DNA of 64,000 nt. Source: Luteococcus sp038433135. Its GTDB lineage: Bacteria; Actinomycetota; Actinomycetes; Propionibacteriales; Propionibacteriaceae. The translations under genes were made by a program, and so were the position numbers. Shown piece by piece: positions 26,866 through 35,397 of the stretch (positions are counted from its first letter, which is position 1; each line of letters starts with the position of its first letter). The notes beneath the pieces were generated by a model. It was not told the origin of the DNA. It saw nothing but the letters and a program-made list of their open reading frames with translations, and searched no databases. Location: contig NZ_JBCDMV010000013.1 in assembly GCF_038433135.1 (NCBI RefSeq), positions 62,001-126,000 on the forward strand. Reading direction: 5' to 3'.

Positions 26866-27798
26866 TCATTGACCGTTGACGATGTTCAAGATCCGCTCCA
26901 GGTCATCCTCGCTGGCGAATTCGATGGTGATCTTGCCGTGCTTGCGGCCGATGTCCACCTTCACCCGGGTGTCAAAGTGGTCTGACAAGGTATTGGACAG
27001 TTCCATCGCGCGCGGCGAGGGCTCCTTCGGGGAGCGCTTGCGACGGCTGGGGGCGCTGTCCGCATCACCCAGGGCGACGATCTCCTCCACGGCCCGGACG
27101 GAGAGGCCCTCAGCCACGATCCGTTGGGCCAGCTTCTCCTGCGCCACCGGATCCTCCACCATCAGCAACGCGCGAGCGTGTCCGGCCGAGAGCACACCTG
27201 CCGCCACCCGACGCTGCACCGGCGCCGGGAGCCGCAGTAGCCGGATGGTGTTGGAGATCTGCGGTCGAGACCTCTTGATCTTGCTGGCCAGTTCCTCCTG
27301 GGTGCAGCCGAAGTCACTCAACATCTGCTGGTAGGCGGCGGCCTCTTCCAGCGGATTGAGCTGTGCCCGATGCAGGTTCTCCAGCAGTGCGTCGCGCAAG
27401 AGGTCGCCGTCCTCGGTGCCTCGTACGATGGCGGGCACCTTCTCCAGCCCCGCCTCGATGGTGGCGCGCCACCGACGCTCACCCATGATCAACTCATATT
27501 GATCTTGGTCCACCTTGCGGACGACGATCGGCTGCAGGACGCCGACTTCCTTGATCGACTCCACCAGCTCCAGCAGGGCCTCCTCGTCGAAAACGGTGCG
27601 CGGCTGCTTCGGGTTGGGGCGAATCTGGTCGACCGGAATGAGCTGGAAGTATGATCCGTCCTCCAGGGGCGCCGAGGGATCGCTGGTGTGATCGACGTCG
27701 CTGAGCTGGCCCGCCGGGCGGCGCTCCTCATCCACGTCGGTGCGCTGGAAGAGTTCTCCCAGGCCACGGCCCAGACCGGACTGGTGTTTCGCGGGCAT
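26866..27798 (-). CDS. parB: Chromosome partitioning protein ParB
   Basis: 310-residue CTPase and centromere-binding protein. N-terminal tail SGLGRGLGELF; the CTP-binding region has IRPNPKQPR and IMGERRWRATIEA (GERRxRA box) and ALLENLHRAQLNPLEEA; the helix-turn-helix follows with CTQEELASKIKRSRPQISNT; the C-terminal dimer domain ends FASEDDLERILNIVNGQ. ATG 27798 overlaps the parA stop by one base (TGATG). It should load on the parS sites at 28703, 28848, 29535 and 44791. Confidence 0.96.
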   Translation of the reverse strand: MPAKHQSGLGRGLGELFQRTDVDEERRPAGQLSDVDHTSDPSAPLEDGSYFQLIPVDQIRPNPKQPRTVFDEEALLELVESIKEVGVLQPIVVRKVDQDQYELIMGERRWRATIEAGLEKVPAIVRGTEDGDLLRDALLENLHRAQLNPLEEAAAYQQMLSDFGCTQEELASKIKRSRPQISNTIRLLRLPAPVQRRVAAGVLSAGHARALLMVEDPVAQEKLAQRIVAEGLSVRAVEEIVALGDADSAPSRRKRSPKEPSPRAMELSNTLSDHFDTRVKVDIGRKHGKITIEFASEDDLERILNIVNGQ

Positions 27799-28664
27799 CA
27801 ACGGGCCTTTCCACGGTTGGCGATCTCCTGCGCGGCACGCCAGTAGGCCTTGGCGCCGGCGGAGGTCGGGTCGAACTGGAGCAGTGTCTGGCCGTAGCTG
27901 GGTGCCTCGGCAATCCTGACACTACGTGGAATCTGGGCGTTCAGGGTCTGCTTCTCGAAGTAGCGGCGTACCTCGCGCGCCACCTGGGCGGAAAGCTTGG
28001 TCCGGGCATCGAACATGGTCAGCAGCACCGTGGAGAGCTCGAGGTCTGGATTCAACTCCCGCTGGACCACACCGATCGTGTTCATCAGCTGCGAGACACC
28101 CTCCAGGGCGTAGTACTCGGTCTGGATCGGGATGATGATCTCCCCGGCGGCAACCAAGGCGTTCAAGGTCAGCAGACCCAGCGACGGTGGGCAGTCGAAC
28201 AGGATGTAGTCAACCGTGTGGTCCTTGAGGTAACCACGGATGGCTCGAGCCAGCCGCTGTTCCCGACCCACGAGTTGCACCAGCTGAAGCTCCGCCCCAG
28301 CAAGATCAACCGTCGCTGGTACCGCCTGCAGCCCGGGGGCCTCGGGCGAGTCCACGACGACGTCCGCCAGGGGAACCCCATCCATCAGCACCTCGTAGGT
28401 GCCGGGAGTGCCGGGCCCGTGCGGGATTCCCAGCGCGGTCGAGGCGTTGCCCTGCGGATCGAGGTCGAGGACGAGCACCTTGAGACCGCCATTTGCCAGC
28501 GAGGCCGCCAGGTTCACCGTCGTGGTCGTCTTGCCGACCCCGCCCTTCTGGTTCACCACCACCATCACGCGGGCTTTGGGTGGTTTGGGGAAGTCGCGCT
28601 TCTCGTCGCGGGGGATGATGCGCGGAGTTCCGGCGGGGCGCTGCGTGGAGGTGTTGCTGGACAC
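27798..28664 (-). CDS. parA: Chromosome partitioning ATPase ParA (Soj)
   Basis: 288-residue Walker-type ATPase. Deviant Walker A KGGVGKTTTTVNLAASLA (about 40-57), Walker A' DLDPQGNASTALGI (about 68-81) and Walker B ILFDCPPSLGLLT (about 154-166). The GTG start at 28664 reads MSSNTSTQRPAGTPR; the basic tail before the Walker box may aid DNA binding. First gene of the parAB pair, flanked by parS sites. Confidence 0.96.
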   Translation of the reverse strand: MSSNTSTQRPAGTPRIIPRDEKRDFPKPPKARVMVVVNQKGGVGKTTTTVNLAASLANGGLKVLVLDLDPQGNASTALGIPHGPGTPGTYEVLMDGVPLADVVVDSPEAPGLQAVPATVDLAGAELQLVQLVGREQRLARAIRGYLKDHTVDYILFDCPPSLGLLTLNALVAAGEIIIPIQTEYYALEGVSQLMNTIGVVQRELNPDLELSTVLLTMFDARTKLSAQVAREVRRYFEKQTLNAQIPRSVRIAEAPSYGQTLLQFDPTSAGAKAYWRAAQEIANRGKAR

Positions 28665-28702
28665 TAGTGGTTCTCGCCCTTCATCTCGAGGAACACCGTG
28701 AC

Positions 28703-28718
28703 CGTTCCACGTGAAACA
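28703..28718. promoter_or_regulatory. parS-like site 1
   Basis: CGTTCCACGTGAAACA, 14/16 identical to TGTTTCACGTGAAACA, 39 bases upstream of the parA start. Confidence 0.75.
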
Positions 28719-28847
28719 TCACGCAAAACACAAGCCTGTGATTCCAGCCGTCAGTTACGCGGATGAGTCTACTAGAAGGACACCGCATTGCCCGAAAGGG
28801 CATCTCCGCCTCGCACACGCCAATGGGTTGTTTCGGGCATTGATCAG

Positions 28848-28863
28848 TGTTTCACGTGAAACA
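28848..28863. promoter_or_regulatory. parS site 2 (perfect)
   Basis: TGTTTCACGTGAAACA, a perfect match to the bacterial parS consensus, in the parA-rsmG gap at the end of rsmG. Confidence 0.95.
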
Positions 28864-28867
28864 GGGC

Positions 28868-29482
28868 TCAACGCAGGGGGGTGATCACCAGTGCCTTGGT
28901 AACCTCCGCCTCCGGGTGCGCCCGGACCTGAAAGACCTGGGCGTCCAACTTGCTCGCTTCCAGGCGCCGCGAGGCCTCCGCGACCTCCTGATCCACCAAA
29001 TCGCCCTTCAGGGCCACCAGGCGTCCGTGAGGGTAGAACAGGGGAGTGCACCAACCGAGCAACTTCTGCACATTGGCCACGGCGCGACAGGTCACCACGT
29101 CAAAGGTCTCGTCACAGTCTTCAGCTCGGCCGCGGTGCACCACGACCCGATCGTCGAGAGCAAGGTCAGCGACCGTCTCGCCCAGGAAGTTGAAGCGGCG
29201 CAGGAGTGGCTCCAGCAGGGTCATCTGCAGATCCGGCCGGAGGATGGCCAGGGGGATGCCGGGCAGGCCGGCGCCGCTGCCCACGTCCACCACGGTGCTT
29301 CCCTGGGGAATCAGATCTGCCAGGGCGGCAGAATTGAGAATGTGTCGCTCCCACAGGCGGTCCTTCTCCCGTGGGCCCATCAGACCCCAGTCGATGCCCT
29401 TGGTCGACAGGATGTCGACGTACCGACGAATGGTTTCATAGGCGTCGCCGTAGACTGCTCTTGCTTGTTCATTGGGCTCCAC
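28868..29482 (-). CDS. rsmG: 16S rRNA m7G527 methyltransferase RsmG
   Basis: 204-residue SAM-dependent methyltransferase (GidB) acting on 16S rRNA. SAM site VVDVGSGAGLPGIPLAILRP (about residues 64-83) and LLEPLLRRFNFL follow; DVVTCRAVANVQKLLGW is characteristic. GTG start at 29482 with AAGGAG upstream. Lies upstream of parA as in most actinobacteria; the gap holds parS 2. Confidence 0.95.
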   Translation of the reverse strand: MEPNEQARAVYGDAYETIRRYVDILSTKGIDWGLMGPREKDRLWERHILNSAALADLIPQGSTVVDVGSGAGLPGIPLAILRPDLQMTLLEPLLRRFNFLGETVADLALDDRVVVHRGRAEDCDETFDVVTCRAVANVQKLLGWCTPLFYPHGRLVALKGDLVDQEVAEASRRLEASKLDAQVFQVRAHPEAEVTKALVITPLR

Positions 29483-29534
29483 GAGTCTCTCCTTGCAGGT
29501 CGGGATTCCAAGCGTAGTGGTCTCGCTCTACGTA

Positions 29535-29550
29535 CGTTCCACGTGAAACA
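29535..29550. promoter_or_regulatory. parS-like site 3
   Basis: CGTTCCACGTGAAACA, identical to site 1, 53 bases upstream of the rsmG start. Confidence 0.75.
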
Positions 29551-29653
29551 AGAGATTCAGCCGCGTCCAACCCGCCAAGAACTTGCCACAGCACGCGACG
29601 CCCCACCCAGCAATCGACTCCAGATGGCTTTATCGACATATTTATATATTGGT

Positions 29654-30238
29654 TCATTTGCGGAGTGACAGGCGTGTCAGCGTCGAGTCGAACAGTGGGG
29701 CCCGATGCACCACCGCGAAACCGAGCCGCTGGTAGAAACCGACATTTCGCGGGTTGGCCGACTCGGCCCACAGCGGGCCGGGTAGTTCCGCCATGCAGTA
29801 CCGCATCAGTTCGGAGCCAACTCCCGCCGCCCTGTGTTCCGGCAGCACCCCCAGCTGGGCGAGGTAGAACCCCTCACACTCGGGGGCACCGTCCCGCGCA
29901 CGCTCGAAGAGCTCACCATTGGCCAACAGCGCATCCTCCCCCAGGAGCAAGGTCATCAGGTCCAGTGGCCGGGGGAGCGAGGGCACTCGCTGCATGCCCG
30001 GTGGCATCCACAGCGCCGCGCCCACCACACGCCCGTCGCCCACCGCGACGAAGGACCGCCCCTGCAGGACGAAGCGCTCCACCGCCAGCAAGAAATACAG
30101 GGCGACGAGGCTCAACCGCTCCTGGGCCTTGTCCACCACGGGGAAATTCCACTGGACCAGGGGGTCATCGGCCAGCGCCCTGGCCAGGACGGTCCGGATC
30201 ACAGGCATCTCGTCGGGTCGGGCCGCGCGGTACTCCAT
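29654..30238 (-). CDS. GNAT-family N-acetyltransferase
   Basis: 194-residue acetyltransferase. The start MEYRAARPDEMPVIRTVLARA, the acetyl-CoA segment LAQLGVLPEHRAAGVGSELMRY (with Q/RxxGxG-type HRAAGVG) and the ending NVGFYQRLGFAVVHR are diagnostic of the fold. ATG 30238 is chosen; an in-frame GTG at 30244 adds two residues. Substrate unknown. It precedes rsmG in the same direction across a relatively AT-rich 170-base gap containing parS 3. Confidence 0.87.
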   Translation of the reverse strand: MEYRAARPDEMPVIRTVLARALADDPLVQWNFPVVDKAQERLSLVALYFLLAVERFVLQGRSFVAVGDGRVVGAALWMPPGMQRVPSLPRPLDLMTLLLGEDALLANGELFERARDGAPECEGFYLAQLGVLPEHRAAGVGSELMRYCMAELPGPLWAESANPRNVGFYQRLGFAVVHRAPLFDSTLTRLSLRK

Positions 30239-30318
30239 GACCACAGCCTGTCACGATTCCAAGATCAAGGAGGGTTGATCCTGGAACCCTCGTGGGGATC
30301 CACCCGACGAGGAGAATC

Positions 30319-30535
30319 GTGCTTGACCATCCAGTGACGGGAGACGGCACCGTGAAGACGTCGACAGATCGTCGCGGCCCGCTTGCCGGGCGGCTCACTT
30401 CCCCATCCGACGGGTCTGGCCCTGTCCCTGGCGGCCGAGCAGGCGGGCGTCGACTCCACCCCCGTACGCCGGCGGGCCCTCATGACGGCGGACGGCCAGG
30501 TCATTGAGCACAGCCTCACCCTCAAGGTCCTGTAA
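30319..30535 (+). pseudogene. Frameshifted small gene remnant
   Basis: AGGAG precedes GTG 30319, which opens VLDHPVTGDGTVKTSTDRRG and continues PLAGRLTSPSDG; a one-base shift near 30407-30411 brings in LALSLAAEQAGVDSTPVRRR and ALMTADGQVIEHSLTLKVL ending at TAA 30535. The two pieces join into one plausible 72-residue reading with good codon use, which neither frame gives alone. The tail faintly recalls the end of a GntR/UTRA domain. It could also be chance in GC-rich DNA. The rest of the 30239-30639 gap shows nothing I can support. Confidence 0.35.
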
Positions 30536-30639
30536 CCGCGCCAGTCCGTCGCGGGCCAGGACCTCAGCCGTGCGCAGGACCCGGAATGCAGCGGTGCCCG
30601 TACGCCAACGCGTCCGGGCACCGTGCGGTTCAGCTGAGG

Positions 30640-31311
30640 TCACTCGGCGGGCAGGACCACCACGCGACGCTTGGGCTCGACGCCCTCGGACTCGCTGACC
30701 AGACCCGCCTCGGCCACCGCGTCGTGCACGATCTTGCGCTCGAAGGGATTCATCGGGGCCAGTCGCACGGCCTCTCCGGAGGTCTTGACCTCGGCGATCG
30801 CATCGTGCGCGAGCACCTGCAGTTCCTTGCGACGACGATCGCGATGCCCGGCGATGTCCAGCATCAGTCGGCTGCGGTGACCGGTCTCGGTCATCACGGC
30901 CAGCCGGGACAGCTCCTGCAGCGCGTCGAGGACCTCGCCGTTCTTGCCGACCAGGATCTCGGTGTCGGTGACGATGCTGACATGCGCCCGGCCACCTTCG
31001 CTGTAGGTGTCGATGTCGCCATCCAGATCGGCGATGTCGAGCAATTCCTCCAGGTAGTCGGCGGCAATGTCGCCCTCGGCGTCCAGCGGATCCTCCGACT
31101 CCTCGTCGTCATCATCGGAATCATCGTCGGAATCGTCATCCGAATCGTCGGCTTCCGTCGCGCCAGCCAGCGCCTGCTCGTCCTTGTCGGACTCCTCGGC
31201 AGTGACGTCCTCGGCGGTCTGGAGGGCCGGCGCAGCCTCCGGTTCGGGGGCAGCGGCGGCTTCGTCGCTGACCTCGATCGGCACCTCGGGGGTGCTGAGC
31301 TCTTCGCTCAT
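30640..31311 (-). CDS. jag: Jag/KhpB-type R3H and KH RNA-binding protein
   Basis: 223 residues: a long acidic, low-complexity N-terminal region with a run of Asp/Ser/Glu (about residues 55-75), a KH-like domain (VSIVTDTEILVGKNGEVLDALQELSRLA) and a C-terminal R3H domain (RRKELQVLAHDAIAEVKTSG ... PMNPFERKIVHDAV). Jag pairs with KhpA in RNA binding and cell-shape control in Firmicutes. The ATG at 31311 lies 72 bases after yidC. Acidic N-termini are common in actinobacterial Jag. Confidence 0.92.
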   Translation of the reverse strand: MSEELSTPEVPIEVSDEAAAAPEPEAAPALQTAEDVTAEESDKDEQALAGATEADDSDDDSDDDSDDDDEESEDPLDAEGDIAADYLEELLDIADLDGDIDTYSEGGRAHVSIVTDTEILVGKNGEVLDALQELSRLAVMTETGHRSRLMLDIAGHRDRRRKELQVLAHDAIAEVKTSGEAVRLAPMNPFERKIVHDAVAEAGLVSESEGVEPKRRVVVLPAE

Positions 31312-31383
31312 GGTGTTCTCCTATGGAAGGGGTGGCGACGCGCAGGGCGTCACCGCGAAAACAGGGGAGAGGAGGGCCAGGCC

Positions 31384-32487
31384 CTACTTCTTCTTCTTGC
31401 GCGCCTGGCGGGGCTGCCGGGTGGGCTGCTGACGCTGCACCACCTGCTGGCCACCGTCGGCGGTCTTGCGCACGGTCTGCCGGGTGACTCCCTGACGCGC
31501 GACGGTCGGCCTGGCCCCCTCGGCACCCTCTGCGGCGGCCGGAGCCACCACGGTCGCGGCACGATTGCGCTGCCGCTTGGCGCGACGATCGGCCTCGATC
31601 TTGTCCGGGTCAAGACCCTTGGCGCGCATCCGCTCCTGCCAGTCGACATAGGCGGGGGTTCCCGGCGTCGGGTTGTTGTGGATGAGGATGTACTGCTGAC
31701 CCAGCGTCCACAGGTTGGTGGTCATCCAGTAGACCAGCACACCGATCGGGATGTAGACGCCACCAAAGGCGTACATGATCGGGAACATGTAGAGCATCAT
31801 CTTCTGCTGCTGCGCCATCGGCCCGACGAGGGCTTCCGGCGGCATGTTGCGCACCATCAGCTCCTTCTGCTGGATGAACAGCACGGCGGTCATCAGCACG
31901 ATCAGGATCAGGGCCATGATCTGGTTGGGGCCAAAGCCCTGGTCCAGCGGCAGGAAGCGCCCGGCCAGCCCGGCCTTGAGGAAGGTGGCCTCTTGCAGGG
32001 ACCTCATCAGCTCCGGATTCTCCCGGAAGAAGGTGCCGCGCGGGATGCCGCGCGAGGCACCGTCCAGCACGCGGAAGAGGGCCAGGAAGATTGGCATCTG
32101 CAGCAGGGCCGGCAGGCAGGAGGCGGCGGGGTTCACGCCCTCCTCCCGGTACAGCTTCATGGTCTCCTGACCAAGCCGCTCACGGTCACTGCCGTACTTC
32201 TCCTGCAGGGCCCGCACCTTGGGCTGGATCAGCTGCATGTCCCGCGCCGAGTTGATCTGCTTGACGAACAGCGGGATCAGCAGCGTGCGGATCACGATCA
32301 CCAGCGAGACGATCGAGAGCACCCAGGTCAGGCCGGAGTCGGCGCCGAAGAGCGGTGCCCACAGCTTGTGGGCAAGGACGATCAGGCCGGATACGGCCCA
32401 GTAGATGGGCTGCATGATCGCGTGGGCAAAGCCCATGAACGCGCTCTTCAGCCCGAAGAACAGCAGCACTTCGTGGAGTGGAGCCAT
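31384..32487 (-). CDS. yidC: Membrane protein insertase YidC
   Basis: 367-residue Oxa1/YidC insertase. Helices include LTWVLSIVSLVIVIRTLLIPLF with the conserved Arg of the hydrophilic groove, the cytoplasmic coiled hairpin (IQPKVRALQEKYGSDRERLGQE), GVNPAASCLPALLQMPIFLALFR, and MMLYMFPIMYAFGGVYIPIG. A long basic C-terminal tail (RQPRQARKKKK) can bind ribosomes. ATG 32487 overlaps the yidD stop by one base. Confidence 0.96.
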   Translation of the reverse strand: MAPLHEVLLFFGLKSAFMGFAHAIMQPIYWAVSGLIVLAHKLWAPLFGADSGLTWVLSIVSLVIVIRTLLIPLFVKQINSARDMQLIQPKVRALQEKYGSDRERLGQETMKLYREEGVNPAASCLPALLQMPIFLALFRVLDGASRGIPRGTFFRENPELMRSLQEATFLKAGLAGRFLPLDQGFGPNQIMALILIVLMTAVLFIQQKELMVRNMPPEALVGPMAQQQKMMLYMFPIMYAFGGVYIPIGVLVYWMTTNLWTLGQQYILIHNNPTPGTPAYVDWQERMRAKGLDPDKIEADRRAKRQRNRAATVVAPAAAEGAEGARPTVARQGVTRQTVRKTADGGQQVVQRQQPTRQPRQARKKKK

Positions 32488-32837
32488 CAGTTTTCACCTC
32501 GGGTGTAGTGGGAAACATCCGGCGCCGCAGCGTCGGACAAGTTCATGGGGGAGTGCTCCGGGCAGCGGTGGTCATCACACTCGACGCCGGCGGCCTGCTC
32601 GGCCAGCCAGGCGGCATGCTCGGGAGTTCCGGGAACGGGGTCGCAGCCCCCCAGGGACCATGGATTGCAGCGCAGGATGCGCCAGATGGTCAGCAGGCTG
32701 CCGATCACCGCGCCCCTGCTCTGCAGGGCGCGCAGTCCGTAGGCGGAACAGGAGGGGTGATACTTGCAGACATTGCCATAGAGGGGGGAGATCAGGGCAC
32801 GCCAGAGCCGCACGAAGGCGATCAGTGGGTACTTCAC
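32487..32837 (-). CDS. yidD: Membrane protein insertion efficiency factor YidD
   Basis: 116-residue YidD with the hallmark YHPSCSAYGLRALQSRGA and RILRCNPWSLGGCDPVP. A C-terminal extension holds additional Cys and His (VECDDHRCPEH). GTG start at 32837 overlaps the rnpA stop (GTGA). Acts with YidC in membrane insertion. Confidence 0.93.
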   Translation of the reverse strand: MKYPLIAFVRLWRALISPLYGNVCKYHPSCSAYGLRALQSRGAVIGSLLTIWRILRCNPWSLGGCDPVPGTPEHAAWLAEQAAGVECDDHRCPEHSPMNLSDAAAPDVSHYTRGEN

Positions 32838-33265
32838 GGGGTGCCCTTCGGTTCGGCGTCCTGGCCATTCTCCCCGCTCGACGCGTCACAACCAATGGCG
32901 GCCGACCGCCCGGCACCCTTGCCGGAGGTCACATCCAGCCGGTTGAGGCACTTGGCCCAGGCCTGGGCAAGATCCTCGGCCAGGCGATCCGGGCTGGTGG
33001 CGGCGGCCGGCAGTGCTCGCACGACGACGAAAACGCCGGGGGAGTCCGCCAGCAGGGGAAGCACAAGATGCCGTAGGCGACGCTTCACCCGATTACGGGT
33101 GACGGCATTGCCTACGGCTTTGGACACAACAAAGCCCACCCGAGACGGGGGGCTGTTGGTCGTTGTTGCGTGCACGACGAGGGTGGGTCTCGCCGCCCGG
33201 GCCCCTCCGCGCATGGTGGCGCGGAAGTCGGATGCATGACGCATCCGGGCCTGGGCGGGGAGCAC
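32834..33265 (-). CDS. rnpA: Ribonuclease P protein component
   Basis: 143-residue RnpA, protein subunit of RNase P for tRNA 5' processing. RNR motif VGNAVTRNRVKRRLRHLV follows GFVVSKAVG. A C-terminal tail of about 30 residues (CDASSGENGQDAEPKGTP) exceeds the usual length. GTG start at 33265, 8 bases after rpmH. Confidence 0.93.
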   Translation of the reverse strand: MLPAQARMRHASDFRATMRGGARAARPTLVVHATTTNSPPSRVGFVVSKAVGNAVTRNRVKRRLRHLVLPLLADSPGVFVVVRALPAAATSPDRLAEDLAQAWAKCLNRLDVTSGKGAGRSAAIGCDASSGENGQDAEPKGTP

Positions 33266-33273
33266 CCGACTCG

Positions 33274-33411
33274 TCAGGCAGACAGCTCGGCGCGACCCTT
33301 GCGGCGGCGAGCCGCCAGGATGGCGCGACCGGCGCGGGTGCTCATGCGGGCGCGGAAGCCGTGGGTACGGCTACGGCGACGGTTGCTCGGCTGGAAAGTA
33401 CGCTTGCTCAC
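33274..33411 (-). CDS. rpmH: 50S ribosomal protein L34
   Basis: 45-residue L34 read directly: SKRTFQPSNRRRSRTHGFRA, then RMSTRAGRAILAARRRKGRA and ELSA. GTG start at 33411 with a purine-rich GGGAG upstream. First gene of the leftward rpmH-rnpA-yidD-yidC-jag unit, divergent from dnaA. Confidence 0.97.
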   Translation of the reverse strand: MSKRTFQPSNRRRSRTHGFRARMSTRAGRAILAARRRKGRAELSA

Positions 33412-33854
33412 GGGGATTACTCCCTTTTGTCTTCGATGGCGGAACCCGGAACCGACGTCGACCTTGCGAGGTCCATTCCGGCACGGGGAAGTGCATCGCC
33501 GACGGCCGGCGACTGGTCAACGATACGGGTTTTGCCACTCTCGGGGCAAACCGAGCTCCCCTTCGGCAAGGACTGCCGGCAAATTACATCGATGTAGTCC
33601 AGTCGACACGCCGTGAGATCCCAAACATTTGCCGGGCCCCGGCTTGCTCACCGCGTCGGCCCGCAAGTATCGTCTACGGTCTGAACCAAAGAGTTATCCA
33701 CAGGCCCGCGTGGGCCGGCCGTGTTCGCGGGGAACCCCCGCCCACAACCTGTGGAAAACTATGTGGATACTTGTCAGCACAGCATTCCCAGCAAGGGAAA
33801 GCACGGGCACCTCGCACCCGCCACGAGGATGACTGCCCGATCGCCGGTGGAGTG
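33412..33854. promoter_or_regulatory. rpmH-dnaA intergenic region with DnaA boxes
   Basis: Holds the divergent rpmH and dnaA promoters. A perfect DnaA box TTATCCACA lies at 33694-33702; one-mismatch boxes are TGTGGAAAA (33750-33758) and TGTGGATAC (33762-33770). These suit autoregulation of dnaA and may form part of a bipartite origin with 36130-36420. Confidence 0.7.
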
Positions 33855-35312
33855 ATGGGTGTCACAGTGAGCGATTCGTCAGAGCACAGGGCTCCCGTCG
33901 ACCCTGCCGCCCAGCTGACGAAGGCCTGGAAGCACATCCTCGCCAGCGCCCAGGGCCCCAACAAGGCCTGGCTGCGCAATACCCGGCCGCTGACCATGCA
34001 CGAATCCACCGTGATGATCGCGGTGCCCAATGAGTTCACCCGGGAACGGATCGAGACCCGGATGCGGGTGCAGATCGAAGAGGCACTCTCCGACTTCTTC
34101 CACCGGCAGATCCGGCTGGCGGTCACCGTCGAGCCCGACCTGGAGCTCAGCCTCGAGGTGCCCGAACGCGACGAGGATCCCGAGGAGCTGGATCCGGAGC
34201 CGGCGCAGTTCATCCCCAAGCCCGACGCGGAACGCCCCCGCCCCGGCGCGGCACCCCTCGCCAGCAGCCCCTCGGCGGACCTGGACCGGCTGAACCCGAA
34301 GTACACCTTCGAGACCTTCGTGATCGGCTCCTCCAACCGCTTCGCGCACGCCGCCGCGGCAGCCGTCGCCGAAGCCCCCGGCAAGAGCTACAACCCGCTG
34401 ATGATCTATGGCGAATCCGGGCTGGGCAAGACCCACCTGCTGCACGCCATCGGCCACTACGTGCACAACTACTACGACCGCGTCCGGGTGAAGTACGTCA
34501 GCACCGAGGAGCTGACCAATGACTTCATCAATGCGATCAGTGACAACCGGACGGCGCAGTTCCGGCGCACCTATCGCGACGTCGACGTCCTGCTGATCGA
34601 TGACATCCAGTTCCTGGAGTCGAAAATCCAGACGCAGGAGGAGTTCTTCCACACCTTCAACACGTTGCACAATGCCCAGAAGCAGATCGTGATGACCTCC
34701 GACCGGCCGCCGAAGCTGCTGGAGGCGCTGGAACCCCGGCTGCGCAGTCGCTTCGAATGGGGCCTGATCACCGACATCCAGCCGCCGGACCTGGAGACGC
34801 GCATCGCCATCCTGAAGCGGATGGCCGCGACGCAGAACCTCACCGCCGGTCCCGAGGTGCTGGAATTCATCGCATCGAAGATCCAGACCAACATCCGTGA
34901 GCTGGAGGGTGCACTGATCCGGGTCACCGCCTTCGCGAGCCTGCAGCGCCAGGAGGTTGACCTGGATCTGGCGCAGATCGTGCTGAAGGACCTCATCCCG
35001 GAGGGCACCGAGGCCGAGGTGACGCCGCAGCTGATCATGAACGAGACCGCCGCCTACTTCGGCATCACCCTGGAGGAGCTGACAGGAGCCTCGCGCACCC
35101 ACGTGCTGGTGACCGCACGGCAGATCGCGATGTACCTCTGCCGGGAACTGACCGACATGAGCCTGCCCAAGATCGGGCAGCTGTTCGGCGGCAAGGATCA
35201 CACGACGGTGATGCACGCGGACCGCAAGATTCGCGAGCTGCTCCGGGAGCGCCGCAGCGTCTTCAACCAGGTGACCGAGCTGACCAACCGGATCAAGCAA
35301 CAGGGTCAGTAG
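33855..35312 (+). CDS. dnaA: Chromosomal replication initiator DnaA
   Basis: 485-residue AAA+ initiator. Domain I (about 12-90), a short proline-rich domain II, AAA+ domain III with Walker A GESGLGKTHLLHAIGHY (about 185-201) and Walker B VDVLLIDDIQFLE, and domain IV with the DnaA signature AYFGITLEELTGASR, RQIAMYLCREL and FGGKDHTTVMHADRKI. I chose ATG 33855 (MGVTVSDSSEHR); its ribosome site is tight, and GTG 33852 or GTG 33867 are possible. No stop intervenes back to 33771, but that stretch contains DnaA boxes. Confidence 0.97.
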   Translation: MGVTVSDSSEHRAPVDPAAQLTKAWKHILASAQGPNKAWLRNTRPLTMHESTVMIAVPNEFTRERIETRMRVQIEEALSDFFHRQIRLAVTVEPDLELSLEVPERDEDPEELDPEPAQFIPKPDAERPRPGAAPLASSPSADLDRLNPKYTFETFVIGSSNRFAHAAAAAVAEAPGKSYNPLMIYGESGLGKTHLLHAIGHYVHNYYDRVRVKYVSTEELTNDFINAISDNRTAQFRRTYRDVDVLLIDDIQFLESKIQTQEEFFHTFNTLHNAQKQIVMTSDRPPKLLEALEPRLRSRFEWGLITDIQPPDLETRIAILKRMAATQNLTAGPEVLEFIASKIQTNIRELEGALIRVTAFASLQRQEVDLDLAQIVLKDLIPEGTEAEVTPQLIMNETAAYFGITLEELTGASRTHVLVTARQIAMYLCRELTDMSLPKIGQLFGGKDHTTVMHADRKIRELLRERRSVFNQVTELTNRIKQQGQ

Positions 35313-35360
35313 CACACCGACTCGTTACGGCCCCGCCAACGAAACCACGATCCCCTGGCT

Positions 35361-35378
35361 TGTCGAGGGGCCTCGACA
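35361..35378. terminator. dnaA-tetR convergent hairpin made from the TCGACAGG repeat
   Basis: TGTCGAGG (35361-35368) and CCTCGACA (35371-35378) with a two-base centre, between convergent dnaA and tetR. The right half continues as GGCTCGGCCGTCG, a member of the dispersed repeat also at 43139, 59146 and 59342. Confidence 0.5.
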
Positions 35379-35397
35379 GGCTCGGCCGTCGATGGAT

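Noticed and set aside
30586..32508. Rightward 640-codon frame opposite jag and yidC
   Set aside because: Antisense shadow; low-complexity His/Gly/Leu and no family resemblance.
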